64,000 nt of DNA from Mycolicibacterium rhodesiae (GCF_002086695.1 NZ_MVIH01000004.1:62001-126000), one strand, 5' to 3'. Shown: positions 1 to 8,843, counted from the first letter of the stretch. A program made the numbers and translations. Notes: generated by a model from the sequence alone, not told the origin.

Positions 1-61
1 GGGTTCGATCACCGCACGGTTCGCGGCCCCAGACGATGGTGAGATCAGCCAAAGACGTCAT
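1..61 (-). CDS. 5' end of an unidentified gene leaving the left edge
   Basis: An open minus-strand frame begins at an ATG at 61-59, with a second in-frame ATG at 76, and runs to the window edge without a stop. It reads MTSLADLTIVWGREPCGDRT. It is divergent from the PucR-type regulator starting at 173, a usual arrangement for such regulators and their targets. About twenty codons are too few to name a family, so this may also be a chance frame. Confidence 0.35.
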   Translation of the reverse strand, partial: MTSLADLTIVWGREPCGDRT

Positions 62-172
62 GACACGAATGGTCATCAACCGGCGCGCACTTCACCACGA
101 ACTGCAGCCCAGACTTCGCACCGCGAAATCTGTGCCCGCGCACAACGGCGCGCAACGCTCTACGATCCGTTC

Positions 173-1360
173 ATGGTGGAGCAGCGACCACTGACAGTTT
201 TGGTCAATCGGGTCCGCCAACAGTCTGATGCGATTGTCACCAGGACCCTCGCCAGGCTTCGCAGCGAGGTTCCCGACTATCTGCACAGCAGCGGTGATGA
301 CGACGACACCGTCCGCGTCAACACCGTCAACTATCTCGATGAGATGCTCGAGTGGATTGACCGCGGCGTTGAACCGGTCGACATCAATTTCGACTCGGCC
401 ATCCGTCGGCGAGCAGGCAGGGGGCTGACCCTATCTAGTTTGCTGCATGCCTATCGGCTGGGGGCGGCGACCATCTGGGACGAGCTCGCGGATCTGGCTG
501 CCGCGGGTGAAATCGACAAGGCGGCATTGATCAAGGCGACACCGACGATCTTCGCCTGGATGAACGTCAATTCGCTTCGCGCACAAGCAGTTTTCCATGA
601 ACTTGAGATCCGCGACGCACGGCGCAACGAGCAGGTGCGGGCCGCCCTGCTGGACACCGTGCTCTTCAACGAATCGAGCACCGGAGCGCCCTTCTGGGAC
701 GCCGTCGCCACCCTGGGCCTGCCCCGCTCGGGTGAGCTGACCGTGATCGCAGCCGCGCCCACCGCGCCCGTCATCGAGCAATCGCCACACGACATCGAGG
801 CATTGATCTCGGCGCATCCCGCGGTCCAAGGTTCGTGGTTTCGTCTCGCCTCCCACTCGCAACTGGGAATCGTCGCGCTACGCCCGAACCGCACCGAGGT
901 GCTGGACGGCGTCGCCGAGAACATCTGCGCCGACGTGCCGATCCTTATCGGCCTCAGCGGACCTTTCACCACGATCGCGGACTGCTCCAAAGCCCGCGCT
1001 CAGGCACAGGTCGCCATGTCAGCCTGCGGCGACGCACGACCAACTGCTCGCTACAACCGCGACGTACTGCCCGTCTTGCTCGCCAGCTCACCCGACGCCG
1101 CGGAGGCGGTCGTGACTGCGACCCTGGGACCGATACTCCAGCTACCATCCGAACGAGCCCGGCCCCTGATCGAGACCGTCCATCGCTGGCTACGACTGGG
1201 CCAGTCGGTGTCAGCTACCGCAGAAGCCATGCATTGTCATCGCAACACCGTGAACTATCGGCTGCGCCGATTCGCCGAACTCACCGGACGACCTTTGACC
1301 GACACCATCTGGTTGGCCCAAGTCGCCCTGGCACTCGAGGCGTTGGGCGCGCGGTCCTGA
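173..1360 (+). CDS. PucR/CdaR-family transcriptional regulator
   Basis: A 395-residue protein with the layout of the mycobacterial PucR group: a helical N-terminal half of unknown ligand specificity, a GGDEF-like middle region, and a C-terminal HTH_30 domain at about 335-390. The recognition segment contains ATAEAMHCHRNTVNYRLRRF, the hallmark (HRNTVxYRL) of PucR and CdaR regulators. These are usually one-component activators of nearby catabolic genes. The ATG at 173 is the first sensible start. The likely target is the divergent gene leaving the left edge. No effector can be deduced. Confidence 0.85.
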   Translation: MVEQRPLTVLVNRVRQQSDAIVTRTLARLRSEVPDYLHSSGDDDDTVRVNTVNYLDEMLEWIDRGVEPVDINFDSAIRRRAGRGLTLSSLLHAYRLGAATIWDELADLAAAGEIDKAALIKATPTIFAWMNVNSLRAQAVFHELEIRDARRNEQVRAALLDTVLFNESSTGAPFWDAVATLGLPRSGELTVIAAAPTAPVIEQSPHDIEALISAHPAVQGSWFRLASHSQLGIVALRPNRTEVLDGVAENICADVPILIGLSGPFTTIADCSKARAQAQVAMSACGDARPTARYNRDVLPVLLASSPDAAEAVVTATLGPILQLPSERARPLIETVHRWLRLGQSVSATAEAMHCHRNTVNYRLRRFAELTGRPLTDTIWLAQVALALEALGARS

Positions 1361-1406
1361 GCTCGACGCGCAACTGAGCGGAGGCGCCAGGGAGCCAAAG
1401 GGCGGC

Positions 1407-3698
1407 TTAACTCGGCGACTCGAGCTCCACGTCGCCCGGCGCCTTGTCCGGACGCAGGCCACGCCAGCTCGGGTGCCGCAGTCGGCCGTCGGACGTCCAC
1501 TCACCGAAGCGCACCTCGCCGACCAGTTCGGGCCGCACATACGTCACGCCTTTGGCGTCCAATCTGGGAAGTGCTGTGGCGAAGGGTGATTCGTCGGTGT
1601 GCAGTGGAGCCAGGATCTTCTTGAGCCGGGTCAGCTCCTTGTCGGTGAACCCGGTGCCCACCCGGCCGATGAACCGCAATCCACCGTCGTCGGGGATGCC
1701 CAGCAGCAGCGCACCGATGCCGCTGGAGCGACCGCCGTTGCCCTCGCGCCACCCGCCGATCACGGCCTCCTGCGTGTTCCAGTTCTTGTCCTTGATCCAC
1801 GCCGCCGACCGGCGGCCCGGCTGATACGTCGAATCCCACTTCTTGGCGACAACACCCTCCCACTTTTTCTTGCGGGAGAACTCCAGCGCCTGCGGACCAT
1901 CCCCGTCGAGCAACGGGGGAACGATGAGATCGGTTCCCTCGGCGAAGGTTTCGAGTACCTTGCGGCGGTCGCGGTACTTGGCCTTCAGCAGTGAACGCCC
2001 GTCGAGCCGCAGAATGTCGAACGCCCAGAATTCGATCCGGGTGGCCCGCACCCGGTTCTGCATCTCACCGAAGTTCGGTACCCCGTCGGCGTCGAGCGCC
2101 ACCACCTCGCCGTCGAGGATCACCTCGTGATCGGCGAGATTGTCTGCCAGTGAGCGTAATTGGGGATAGTCAGCGGTCAGGTCACGCCCGCTACGCGACT
2201 GCGCCCGGAGCTGCCCGTCGGAGATCTCGACCAGCAACCGATACCCGTCGAACTTGCCCTCGAACGCGTACTGCGCCGCGGTCAGCTTCTCTACCGACCC
2301 GAGCGTGGCCAGCATCGGCGAGTAGTCCTGCAACCGGGGAGCCGGCTGCTCCTTCATCCGGTGCGCCAACCATTGGTCGCCCTTGGTCTGAATCAGGGCA
2401 TACCGTCCCGAAATCCGTTGGCCGCGAAGGTCGACGATCACCTCGCCGCCCTTCTCGGCGCCGGAGTCCCGGAACTTCTCGGCCTCATACGTCCCGGAAT
2501 CCCAGATGATCACCTTGCCGCCGCCGTACTCCCCTTTCGGGATGTCACCGGAGAATGTCCCGTACTCCAGCGGGTGATCCTCAGTGTGTACGGCGAGATG
2601 ATTGACGGCCGGGGTGTCCGGCAGATTCTTCGGCACCGCCCACGACACCAGCACGCCGTCGTGTTCCAGCCGGAAGTCGTAGTGCAGCCGCCGCGCATGG
2701 TGTTCCTGGATGACGAACGTGTTGTTCTGACCGACCGCCGGCGTCGCCTTGGGCACCGGCTCGGGTGTCTTGCTCGCATCACGCATGCTGCGGTACGTGG
2801 TGAGCCTGTCGTACTTGGGCATGTCGTCGTCCAGCCCGGCCAGCAGGTCACCCTGCTCGGCGACCCGCGCCAGCACTTCGTGATATTCGAGGTGCCGCAG
2901 CGCGGGATCGCCGATCTCCTCCCACGTCCGCGGGGCAGCCACCGTCGGCGTCTCGCGGCCACGAAGCGAATACGGCGCGATCGTCGTCTTGGAACCGTTG
3001 TTCTGACTCCAGTCCAGAAAGATCTTGCCGGCCCGAAGACTCTTGGTCATCGTCGCGGTGACCAGCTTGGGCATGCTCTTCTCCAGCTGTTCGGCCACCC
3101 GGCGGGCCACCACCACCGCGCCACTGCTGCTGACCGGATCGGCCAGCGGTGCATACAGATGCAGCCCCTTGCTACCGCTGGTGAGCGGGTAGACCGTCAA
3201 CCCGATGTCGTCCATCAGCTCGCGCACCGCGTTGGCCACCTCGCACAGCTGCGGCATGGTCACGCCTTCGCCCGGGTCGAGGTCGAACACCAAACGCGTT
3301 GCCGGGCCTATCTTTCCGTCCGCGGTGAACCGCCATTGCGGCACATGGACTTCCAGCGAGGCCTGCTGCGCAATCCACGCCAACCCGGTCGGGGTCTCGA
3401 TGATCGGGTAGGTCGTGCTGCCCGACCGGTGGTCCACCGTCGCGCGCTCGAGCCACCCCGGTGCCGAACTCGCCAGCTGCTTTTCGAAGAACGCAGGTTC
3501 GTCGACGCCGTTGGGCCAGCGTTTTCGGGTGACGGCCCGCCCGGCGATGTGCGGCAGCATCACGTCGGCGATGGTCGTGTAGTAGGAGAACACGTCGGCC
3601 TTGGTGGTGCCGGTGGCCGGGTAGAGCACCTTGTCGGCGTTGGTGAGCACCACTCGCGGTCCTCGCGTCGCCCCCGGCGGCCACACGTCATTCACCAT
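1407..3698 (-). CDS. ligD: Multifunctional non-homologous end-joining DNA ligase LigD
   Basis: 763 residues, close to the length of M. tuberculosis LigD (about 759) and in the mycobacterial domain order polymerase, phosphoesterase, ligase. The polymerase/primase domain (about 1-290) shows the metal-binding Asp pair D139 and D141 in FDLDPGEG and D229. The 3'-phosphoesterase (about 320-450) shows HHARRLHYDFRLEHDG and HTEDHPLEY. The ATP-dependent ligase (about 460-763) has the adenylated lysine K482 in motif I, EGKFDGYRL. It repairs double-strand breaks together with Ku (3992). The two genes are divergent here, separated by a small secreted-protein gene. All catalytic motifs checked are present, so it should be functional. 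Confidence 0.97.
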   Translation of the reverse strand: MVNDVWPPGATRGPRVVLTNADKVLYPATGTTKADVFSYYTTIADVMLPHIAGRAVTRKRWPNGVDEPAFFEKQLASSAPGWLERATVDHRSGSTTYPIIETPTGLAWIAQQASLEVHVPQWRFTADGKIGPATRLVFDLDPGEGVTMPQLCEVANAVRELMDDIGLTVYPLTSGSKGLHLYAPLADPVSSSGAVVVARRVAEQLEKSMPKLVTATMTKSLRAGKIFLDWSQNNGSKTTIAPYSLRGRETPTVAAPRTWEEIGDPALRHLEYHEVLARVAEQGDLLAGLDDDMPKYDRLTTYRSMRDASKTPEPVPKATPAVGQNNTFVIQEHHARRLHYDFRLEHDGVLVSWAVPKNLPDTPAVNHLAVHTEDHPLEYGTFSGDIPKGEYGGGKVIIWDSGTYEAEKFRDSGAEKGGEVIVDLRGQRISGRYALIQTKGDQWLAHRMKEQPAPRLQDYSPMLATLGSVEKLTAAQYAFEGKFDGYRLLVEISDGQLRAQSRSGRDLTADYPQLRSLADNLADHEVILDGEVVALDADGVPNFGEMQNRVRATRIEFWAFDILRLDGRSLLKAKYRDRRKVLETFAEGTDLIVPPLLDGDGPQALEFSRKKKWEGVVAKKWDSTYQPGRRSAAWIKDKNWNTQEAVIGGWREGNGGRSSGIGALLLGIPDDGGLRFIGRVGTGFTDKELTRLKKILAPLHTDESPFATALPRLDAKGVTYVRPELVGEVRFGEWTSDGRLRHPSWRGLRPDKAPGDVELESPS

Positions 3699-3730
3699 CC
3701 CACGGTATTACCCGCTGTTACCGTGGACTA

Positions 3731-3955
3731 GTGATCAAAATGCTGGCGGCCGCCGTTCTGGTGCTGCCCGCGGTGATTGGCGTTCCGCAGGCGGCCGCCG
3801 ATCCAGAGGATCACGTGCCGTACTGCTCGGGTGATCAGACCCCGATGAACAACAACTGCCAGTACGCGCCCGAGCAGGGCTACATGAGCGGCGCGCCGGG
3901 CGCCAACCCGGATACCCCGCTCGGGCTCACACCGCTGGACGAACCCGCCATCTAG
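3731..3955 (+). CDS. Small secreted protein (74 aa)
   Basis: The N-terminus (MIKMLAAAVLVLPAVIGVPQ) is a Sec signal peptide with likely cleavage after AAA at about residue 23, leaving a mature peptide of about 50 residues. That peptide has two cysteines (YCSGDQ and NNNCQY) that could form one disulfide, and a Pro/Gly/Asn-rich tail. It resembles the other two-Cys mini-proteins at 6955 and 7317 in design, though not closely in sequence. It lies 32 bases from the divergent ligD start and 36 bases before ku. No function is known to me. Confidence 0.75.
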   Translation: MIKMLAAAVLVLPAVIGVPQAAADPEDHVPYCSGDQTPMNNNCQYAPEQGYMSGAPGANPDTPLGLTPLDEPAI

Positions 3956-3991
3956 CCGCGGCAACTCCGATCGGCCCTGCATACTGGACAG

Positions 3992-4909
3992 ATGCGTTCC
4001 ATCTGGAAAGGCTCGATCGCATTCGGTCTGGTGAACGTCCCTGTCAAGGTGTACAGCGCCACCGAGGACCACGATCTGAAGTTCCATCAGGTGCACGCCA
4101 AGGACAACGGCCGCATCCGCTACAAGCGCGTCTGCGAAGTGTGCGGCGAGGTCGTCGAATACCGGGACATCGCCAAGGCCTTCGAATCCGACGACGGCCA
4201 GACCGTGGTGATCACCGACGAGGACATCGCCACACTGCCCGAGGAACGCAGCCACGAGATCGAAGTGGTGGAGTTCGTGCCCGCCAGTGAGATCGACCCG
4301 CTGATGTACGACCGCAGTTATTTCCTGGAGCCCGACGGTAAATCGTCGAAGTCCTATGTGCTGCTGGCCAAAACGCTGGCCGACACCGACCGGGTCGCCA
4401 TTGTGCATTTCGCGCTGCGCAGCAAGACCCGGTTGGCGGCGCTGCGGGTCAAGGACTTCTCCAAGCGCGACGTGATGGTCATCCACACGCTGCTGTGGCC
4501 CGACGAGATCCGCGACCCCGACTTCCCGGTGCTCGACAAGGAGGTCGAGATCAAACCGGCCGAACTGAAGATGGCCGGCCAGGTCGTCGAGTCGATGGCC
4601 GACGACTTCCGCCCCGACGAGTTCCGCGACACCTATCAGGAGCAGCTTCGGGAACTCGTCGCCGCCAAGCTCGAGGGTGGCGAGGCGTTCACCACCGAAG
4701 ACCAGCCCGCCGAACTCGACGAGACCGAGGACGTCTCCGATCTGCTGGCCAAGCTGGAGGCAAGCGTCAAACGCCGCCGCGGTGAAGCCGGCGACGACGA
4801 CGGCGAGGCCAAGAAGGCTCCTGCGAAAAAAGCCGCCGCGACGAAAGCCCCCGCCAAGAAGACCGCCGCGAAGAAGGCACCTGCGAAGAAGGCCGCCAAG
4901 AAGTCCTGA
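3992..4909 (+). CDS. ku: Non-homologous end-joining protein Ku
   Basis: 305 residues starting RSIWKGSIAFGLVNVPVKVY, the signature of bacterial Ku. The Ku core (about 1-260) forms a homodimeric ring that threads onto DNA ends and recruits LigD. The tail after about residue 262 is a low-complexity stretch of repeated AKKAP/PAKK units, extending the protein beyond the roughly 273 residues of M. tuberculosis Ku. Such Lys-rich tails occur in fast-growing mycobacteria and are thought to add DNA contact. ligD is divergent on the other side of a 74-residue gene. Confidence 0.97.
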   Translation: MRSIWKGSIAFGLVNVPVKVYSATEDHDLKFHQVHAKDNGRIRYKRVCEVCGEVVEYRDIAKAFESDDGQTVVITDEDIATLPEERSHEIEVVEFVPASEIDPLMYDRSYFLEPDGKSSKSYVLLAKTLADTDRVAIVHFALRSKTRLAALRVKDFSKRDVMVIHTLLWPDEIRDPDFPVLDKEVEIKPAELKMAGQVVESMADDFRPDEFRDTYQEQLRELVAAKLEGGEAFTTEDQPAELDETEDVSDLLAKLEASVKRRRGEAGDDDGEAKKAPAKKAAATKAPAKKTAAKKAPAKKAAKKS

Positions 4910-4959
4910 CGCCCTCAGGATGTGAATTTTTCGCCGATTCCTCGAACTCGGCACCAAAG

Positions 4960-4973
4960 TAGAACGTGTTTCA
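4960..4973. promoter_or_regulatory. KstR-like operator upstream of the SDR/reductase pair
   Basis: TAGAACGTGTTTCA matches every fixed position of the pattern TnnAACnnGTTnnA that I recall for KstR, the TetR repressor of mycobacterial cholesterol catabolism. It lies 75-88 bases before the GTG start of the SDR at 5048, inside a 138-base gap. The match is seen directly. Control by KstR is inference, and a 14-base degenerate palindrome can occur by chance. Confidence 0.4.
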
Positions 4974-5047
4974 GTTACGTTCCGAAAGGAGCGTCATCAA
5001 CCGCAGCGGTCTTGTTACGGTGTTCGCCGACAAGGGAAGAGAGACAC

Positions 5048-5839
5048 GTGATACTCGACAAGTTCAGACTTGACGGTCAAGTTGCAGTGGTCACCGGCGC
5101 GGGCCGCGGCCTGGGAGCGGCGATCGCCGTCGCATTCGCCGAAGTCGGCGCCGACGTCGTCATCGGCTCGCGCACCCAATCCGAGTTGGAGTCGGTGGCC
5201 AAGCAGATCGAGGCGGTCGGCCGACGCGCCCACATCGTCGTCGGCGACCTCGCCCACCCGGAGACCACGGCCGAGTTGGCAGGCAAGGCCGTCGAGGCGT
5301 TCGGCAAGCTCGACATCGTCGTCAACAACGTCGGCGGCACCATGCCCAACGCGCTACTCAACACCAGCGTCAAGGACATGAAGGACGCGTTCACATTCAA
5401 CGTCCTCACCGCTCACGCCCTCACCCTGGCCGCGGTACCGCTGATGCTCGAACACTCCGGCGGCGGCAACATCATCAACATCACCTCGACGATGGGCAAG
5501 CTGGCCGGACGTGGCTTTGCCGCCTACAGCACCGCCAAGGCCGCCCTCGCCCACTACACCCGGCTGACCTCGCTGGACCTGTCGCCCAAGATCCGGGTCA
5601 ACGCGATCGCGCCGGGCTCGATCCTCACCTCGGCGCTGGAGATCGTCGCCTCCAACGACGCGCTGCGCGACCCGATGGAGAAGACGACGCCGATGAAACG
5701 ACTCGGCGATCCGCTCGACATCGCCGCGGCCGCGGTGTATCTCGCCTCGCCGGCCGCCAGTTACCTGACCGGCAAGATCATCGAGGTCGACGGTGGCCTC
5801 ATCGTGCCGAACCTCGACCTTCCCATCCCGGACCTGTAA
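5048..5839 (+). CDS. SDR-family oxidoreductase (Rv0927c-like)
   Basis: Classical short-chain dehydrogenase of 263 residues. It has the cofactor motif TGAGRGLG near residue 15, NNVG, and the catalytic YSTAK with an upstream Ser. I take the GTG at 5048 as start because it follows a purine-rich AGGGAAGAGAG site at the right spacing and gives a full Rossmann N-terminus. The longer frame from 4922 would add residues with no family match and cross the KstR-like box. It is followed after 20 bases by the Rv0926c-like reductase, so the two are probably co-transcribed. Substrate unknown; a lipid or steroid alcohol is possible given the box. Confidence 0.88.
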   Translation: MILDKFRLDGQVAVVTGAGRGLGAAIAVAFAEVGADVVIGSRTQSELESVAKQIEAVGRRAHIVVGDLAHPETTAELAGKAVEAFGKLDIVVNNVGGTMPNALLNTSVKDMKDAFTFNVLTAHALTLAAVPLMLEHSGGGNIINITSTMGKLAGRGFAAYSTAKAALAHYTRLTSLDLSPKIRVNAIAPGSILTSALEIVASNDALRDPMEKTTPMKRLGDPLDIAAAAVYLASPAASYLTGKIIEVDGGLIVPNLDLPIPDL

Positions 5840-5859
5840 GCCCTGACCTGAGGAGCACC

Positions 5860-6936
5860 ATGCCCATCCGCGTCGCACAAGTCGGCACCGGCAATGTCGG
5901 TGTCCACGCGCTCAAGGGATTGATCACCAACCCGGAGTTCGAACTCACCGGGGTCTGGGTTTCCTCGGACTCCAAGGCGGGCAAGGACGCCGCCGAGCTG
6001 GCCGGGCTCTCCCAGGCCACCGGCGTCACCGCCACCACCGATCTCGATGAGATCCTGGCCGCCAAGCCGCAGTGCGTGGTCTACAACGCGTTGGCCGACA
6101 ACCGGCTGCCCGAGGCGCTCGAGGACTACCGCCGCATCCTGGCGGCCGGCGTCAACGTGGTCGGCAGCGGCCCGGTGTTCCTGCAGTGGCCGTGGGAGGT
6201 GATTCCCGAGGAGATGATCAAGCCGCTGGAAGATGCTGCGCAGCAAGGTGATTCGAGCCTGTTCGTCAACGGGATCGACCCCGGCTTCGCCAACGACCTC
6301 CTGCCGCTGGCGCTGGCAGGCACCTGCCAGCGCATCGAGCAGATCCGGTGCATGGAGATCCTCGACTACGCCACCTATGACAGCGCCACCGTGATGTTCG
6401 ACGTGATGGGCTTCGGCAAGCCACTCGACGACATCCCGATGCTGCTGCAGCCCGGTGTGCTGAGCCTGGCCTGGGGTTCGGTGATCCGTCAGATCGCCGC
6501 CGGACTCGGACTCGAACTCGACGGCATCGAGGACATGTACGTGCGCGAGCCCGCACCCGAAGACATCGAGATCTCCGCAGGGACCATCGCGAAAGGCACT
6601 GCGGCGGGACTGCGTTTCGAGGTGATCGGCCTGGTCGGCGGCGCTCCGGTGATCGTCCTTGAGCACGTCACCCGACTGCGCGAGGACCTGTATCCGGAGT
6701 GGCCGCAGCCGTCCCAGCCCGGCGGCAACTACCGCATCGAGATCACCGGCGAACCGTCGTATGCGGTGGACGTGTGCCTGGGATCGCCGAACGGCGACCA
6801 CAACCACGCCGGATTGGTCGCCACCGCCATGCGACTCGTCAATGCCATTCCCGCGGTGGTGGCGGCACCGGCCGGGATCCGCACCACGATCGACTTGCCG
6901 CTCGTGACTGGCAAAGGGCTGTACGCTCCTAGTTAG
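5860..6936 (+). CDS. NAD(P)-dependent dihydrodipicolinate-reductase-like protein (Rv0926c-like)
   Basis: 358 residues. The N-terminal Rossmann fold (VGTGNVGVHALKGL, residues about 6-19) is followed by the alpha/beta C-terminal domain typical of the DapB-like / 2,4-diaminopentanoate dehydrogenase-like group in mycobacteria. It is not the lysine-pathway DapB, which is shorter. It has the same neighbour (the SDR) as Rv0926c in M. tuberculosis. A gaggagc ribosome site precedes the ATG. The natural substrate of this group is not established. Confidence 0.85.
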   Translation: MPIRVAQVGTGNVGVHALKGLITNPEFELTGVWVSSDSKAGKDAAELAGLSQATGVTATTDLDEILAAKPQCVVYNALADNRLPEALEDYRRILAAGVNVVGSGPVFLQWPWEVIPEEMIKPLEDAAQQGDSSLFVNGIDPGFANDLLPLALAGTCQRIEQIRCMEILDYATYDSATVMFDVMGFGKPLDDIPMLLQPGVLSLAWGSVIRQIAAGLGLELDGIEDMYVREPAPEDIEISAGTIAKGTAAGLRFEVIGLVGGAPVIVLEHVTRLREDLYPEWPQPSQPGGNYRIEITGEPSYAVDVCLGSPNGDHNHAGLVATAMRLVNAIPAVVAAPAGIRTTIDLPLVTGKGLYAPS

Positions 6937-6954
6937 GGAACTGCCAGGAAGGGA

Positions 6955-7287
6955 ATGTCCATGCGGCAAAGGCTCCGCTATGTGTTTCCAATCATCATCG
7001 CGGCCGGAGCGGCCGCCGGTGCGCTCGCGCCGGTGGCGGTTGCGGACACGACGCTGATCAACCCGACGCTCCCCACTTGTGTAGATACCGGCGGCAGCAC
7101 CGTCATCGGCGGCCAGAACACCGAATGCGCTACCCCCGGCAACGTCGAGCTCAACTCGACCCCGGAAGTTCCGGAGGATTTCGCCTACCCCTGGGGTGAC
7201 GAATTCTACGGTCCTGCACTGATCTTCGGCGGCCCCGGCCCCGTCAACAACGGCGGCGGCGGAGGACATGGCGGCGGAGGCCGCTGA
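6955..7287 (+). CDS. Small secreted protein with Gly-rich tail (110 aa)
   Basis: A charged start (MSMRQRLRY) and a hydrophobic Ala-rich stretch form a signal peptide, with likely cleavage after VAVA at about residue 30. The mature part has the pattern C-x15-C followed by TPG (TCVDTGGST ... ECATPGN) and ends in a Gly/His tail (GGGGGHGGGGR). The 7317 gene next door has the same CxDTGxST ... CxTPG core with shorter spacing, so the two look like diverged tandem duplicates. ATG 6961 is an alternative start. Exported; function unknown. Confidence 0.8.
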   Translation: MSMRQRLRYVFPIIIAAGAAAGALAPVAVADTTLINPTLPTCVDTGGSTVIGGQNTECATPGNVELNSTPEVPEDFAYPWGDEFYGPALIFGGPGPVNNGGGGGHGGGGR

Positions 7288-7316
7288 CAGATCGCCCGGC
7301 CATAAAGGAGGCCACC

Positions 7317-7559
7317 ATGCGGACCAAGATCGTTCTTGGCGCTCCCCTGATGATCGTGTTCGCGAGCGTGGTGCTGGCCGTCCCGGCGGCTGCCCGCCCG
7401 GCGCAGTGCACCGACACCGGCCCGAGCACGACGGTCTGCGAGACGCCCGGGCATGCCGCGATCGTCACGTCGCCCAACCCGGCTTTGCAGAATCCGCTGG
7501 CCGGCTGGGGTTACGGCGGCTTCGGCATCGGGCTGGGCGGGATCTTCATCGGTTTGTGA
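7317..7559 (+). CDS. Small secreted protein, tandem relative of the previous gene (80 aa)
   Basis: It begins MRTKIVLGAPLMIVFASVVL and has a signal peptide cleaved near AAA at about residue 26. The mature segment QCTDTGPSTTVCETPGH is a shorter version of the two-Cys core in the 6955 protein, followed by a hydrophobic Gly-rich C-terminus (GGFGIGLGGIFIGL). A strong aaggagg site lies just upstream of the ATG. The pair sits where M. tuberculosis has Rv0925c, between the Rv0926c-like gene and mntH. Function unknown. Confidence 0.78.
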   Translation: MRTKIVLGAPLMIVFASVVLAVPAAARPAQCTDTGPSTTVCETPGHAAIVTSPNPALQNPLAGWGYGGFGIGLGGIFIGL

Positions 7560-7567
7560 GCAGCCTT

Positions 7568-7586
7568 TTCGGTTACCCTAACTTTT
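7568..7586. promoter_or_regulatory. DtxR-family (IdeR/MntR-like) box before mntH
   Basis: TTCGGTTACCCTAACTTTT matches 14 of 19 positions of the IdeR consensus as I recall it (TTAGGTTAGSCTAACCTAA), with the core GGTTA-n-CCTAAC intact. It sits 32 bases before the mntH start. Both IdeR and the Mn-responsive MntR belong to the DtxR family; MntR is the likelier binder for a manganese transporter. Binding is inferred. Confidence 0.5.
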
Positions 7587-7618
7587 CAGTTTGAGTGACC
7601 GGATAGAAAGCTCGGCGG

Positions 7619-8842
7619 TTGGCAGAGGTGACGCGGGCCCGCACGGCGGGCTGGTATCTGCTCGGCCCCGCCTTTGTCGCGGCGATCGCCTACGTCGATC
7701 CGGGCAATGTCGCCGCCAACATCAGCGCCGGAGCCCAGTTCGGATATCTGCTGGTGTGGGTGATCGTCATGGCCAACGTGATGGCCGGACTGGTCCAGTA
7801 CCTGTCGGCCAAACTCGGTCTGGTCACCGGGCGCACCTTGCCGGAAGCCGTCCGGGACCACACCCGCACACCGACCCGCATCGGGTACTGGCTGCAAGCC
7901 GAACTGGTGGCCATCGCCACCGATGTCGCCGAGGTGGTCGGGGGCGCCATCGCGCTGCGACTGCTGTTCGGCTTGCCGTTCCTGGTCGGCGGAGTGATCA
8001 CCGGCGTGGTGTCGCTGGTGCTGCTGGCCGTGCAGGACCGCCGGGGCCAACGGGTGTTCGAGCGGGTGATCACCGGCCTGCTGCTGGTCATCGCGATCGG
8101 CTTCCTGTCCAGCCTGTTCGTCCGGACGCCGCCGGCCGCCGAGGTGGTGGGCGGCCTGCTGCCCCGCTTCGCCGGCCCGGAAAGCGTGCTGCTGGCCACC
8201 GCGATGCTCGGCGCCACCGTCATGCCGCACGCGGTCTACCTGCATTCCGGCCTCGCCCGCGACCGGCACGGTCACCCCGAGGCGGGTGCCCCGCGGACCC
8301 GGCTGCTGCGGATCACGCGGTGGGACGTCAGCATCGCCATGCTGGTGGCGGGGGCGGTCAACATGTCGATGCTGCTGATCGCGGCGACCAATCTGCAGGG
8401 CCGCGATGACACCGACTCGATCGAAGGGGCACATGCGGCTGTCCGCGACGCGTTGGGGCCGGGAGTCGCTTTGCTTTTCGCGATCGGGCTGCTGGCCTCG
8501 GGCCTGGCGTCGACGTCGGTCGGCGCGTATGCCGGGGCGATGATCATGCAGGGGTTGCTGCGCAAGACGTTCCCGTTGCTGGTGCGCAGGCTCGTGACGC
8601 TGATCCCGGCGCTGGTGGTGCTGGGCACCGGCATCGATCCCAGCCGCGCGCTGGTCATCTCCCAGGTGGTGCTGTCGTTCGGGATCCCGTTCGCCTTGGT
8701 GCCGCTGGTCCGGCTGACCAGCAAGTCCACGCTGATGGGAGCCGATGTGAACAGCCGGATGACCACGGCATTCGGCTGGGCGGTCGCAGCGGTGATTACG
8801 CTGCTGAACGTGGTACTGATCTATCTGACCCTCGCTCACTGA
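7619..8842 (+). CDS. mntH: NRAMP-family Mn2+/Fe2+ transporter MntH
   Basis: 407 residues, a multi-span membrane protein of about 11 helices. The NRAMP metal-binding signature DPGN is present in helix 1 (YVDPGNVAANIS), with MPHAVYLHSGL in the conserved central helix. It imports divalent metals, chiefly Mn2+, with protons. The start is TTG 7619 or GTG 7628; TTG is kept for length. It matches Rv0924c in position relative to the Rv0926c-like gene. A DtxR-type box upstream suggests metal-dependent repression. The next gene begins one base after its stop. Confidence 0.93.
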   Translation: MAEVTRARTAGWYLLGPAFVAAIAYVDPGNVAANISAGAQFGYLLVWVIVMANVMAGLVQYLSAKLGLVTGRTLPEAVRDHTRTPTRIGYWLQAELVAIATDVAEVVGGAIALRLLFGLPFLVGGVITGVVSLVLLAVQDRRGQRVFERVITGLLLVIAIGFLSSLFVRTPPAAEVVGGLLPRFAGPESVLLATAMLGATVMPHAVYLHSGLARDRHGHPEAGAPRTRLLRITRWDVSIAMLVAGAVNMSMLLIAATNLQGRDDTDSIEGAHAAVRDALGPGVALLFAIGLLASGLASTSVGAYAGAMIMQGLLRKTFPLLVRRLVTLIPALVVLGTGIDPSRALVISQVVLSFGIPFALVPLVRLTSKSTLMGADVNSRMTTAFGWAVAAVITLLNVVLIYLTLAH

Positions 8843-8843
8843 G

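Noticed and set aside
2160..3731. Long open frame antisense to ligD
   Set aside because: It mirrors the high-GC codon pattern of ligD, has no domain match, and ligD has all its motifs.
4810..4905. Tandem DNA repeat in ku
   Set aside because: It encodes the known Lys-rich tail; codons vary, so this is protein low complexity and not a DNA repeat element.
7586..8839. Long open frame antisense to mntH
   Set aside because: Composition is a Gln/Arg/His-rich shadow of a conserved membrane protein; no family match.
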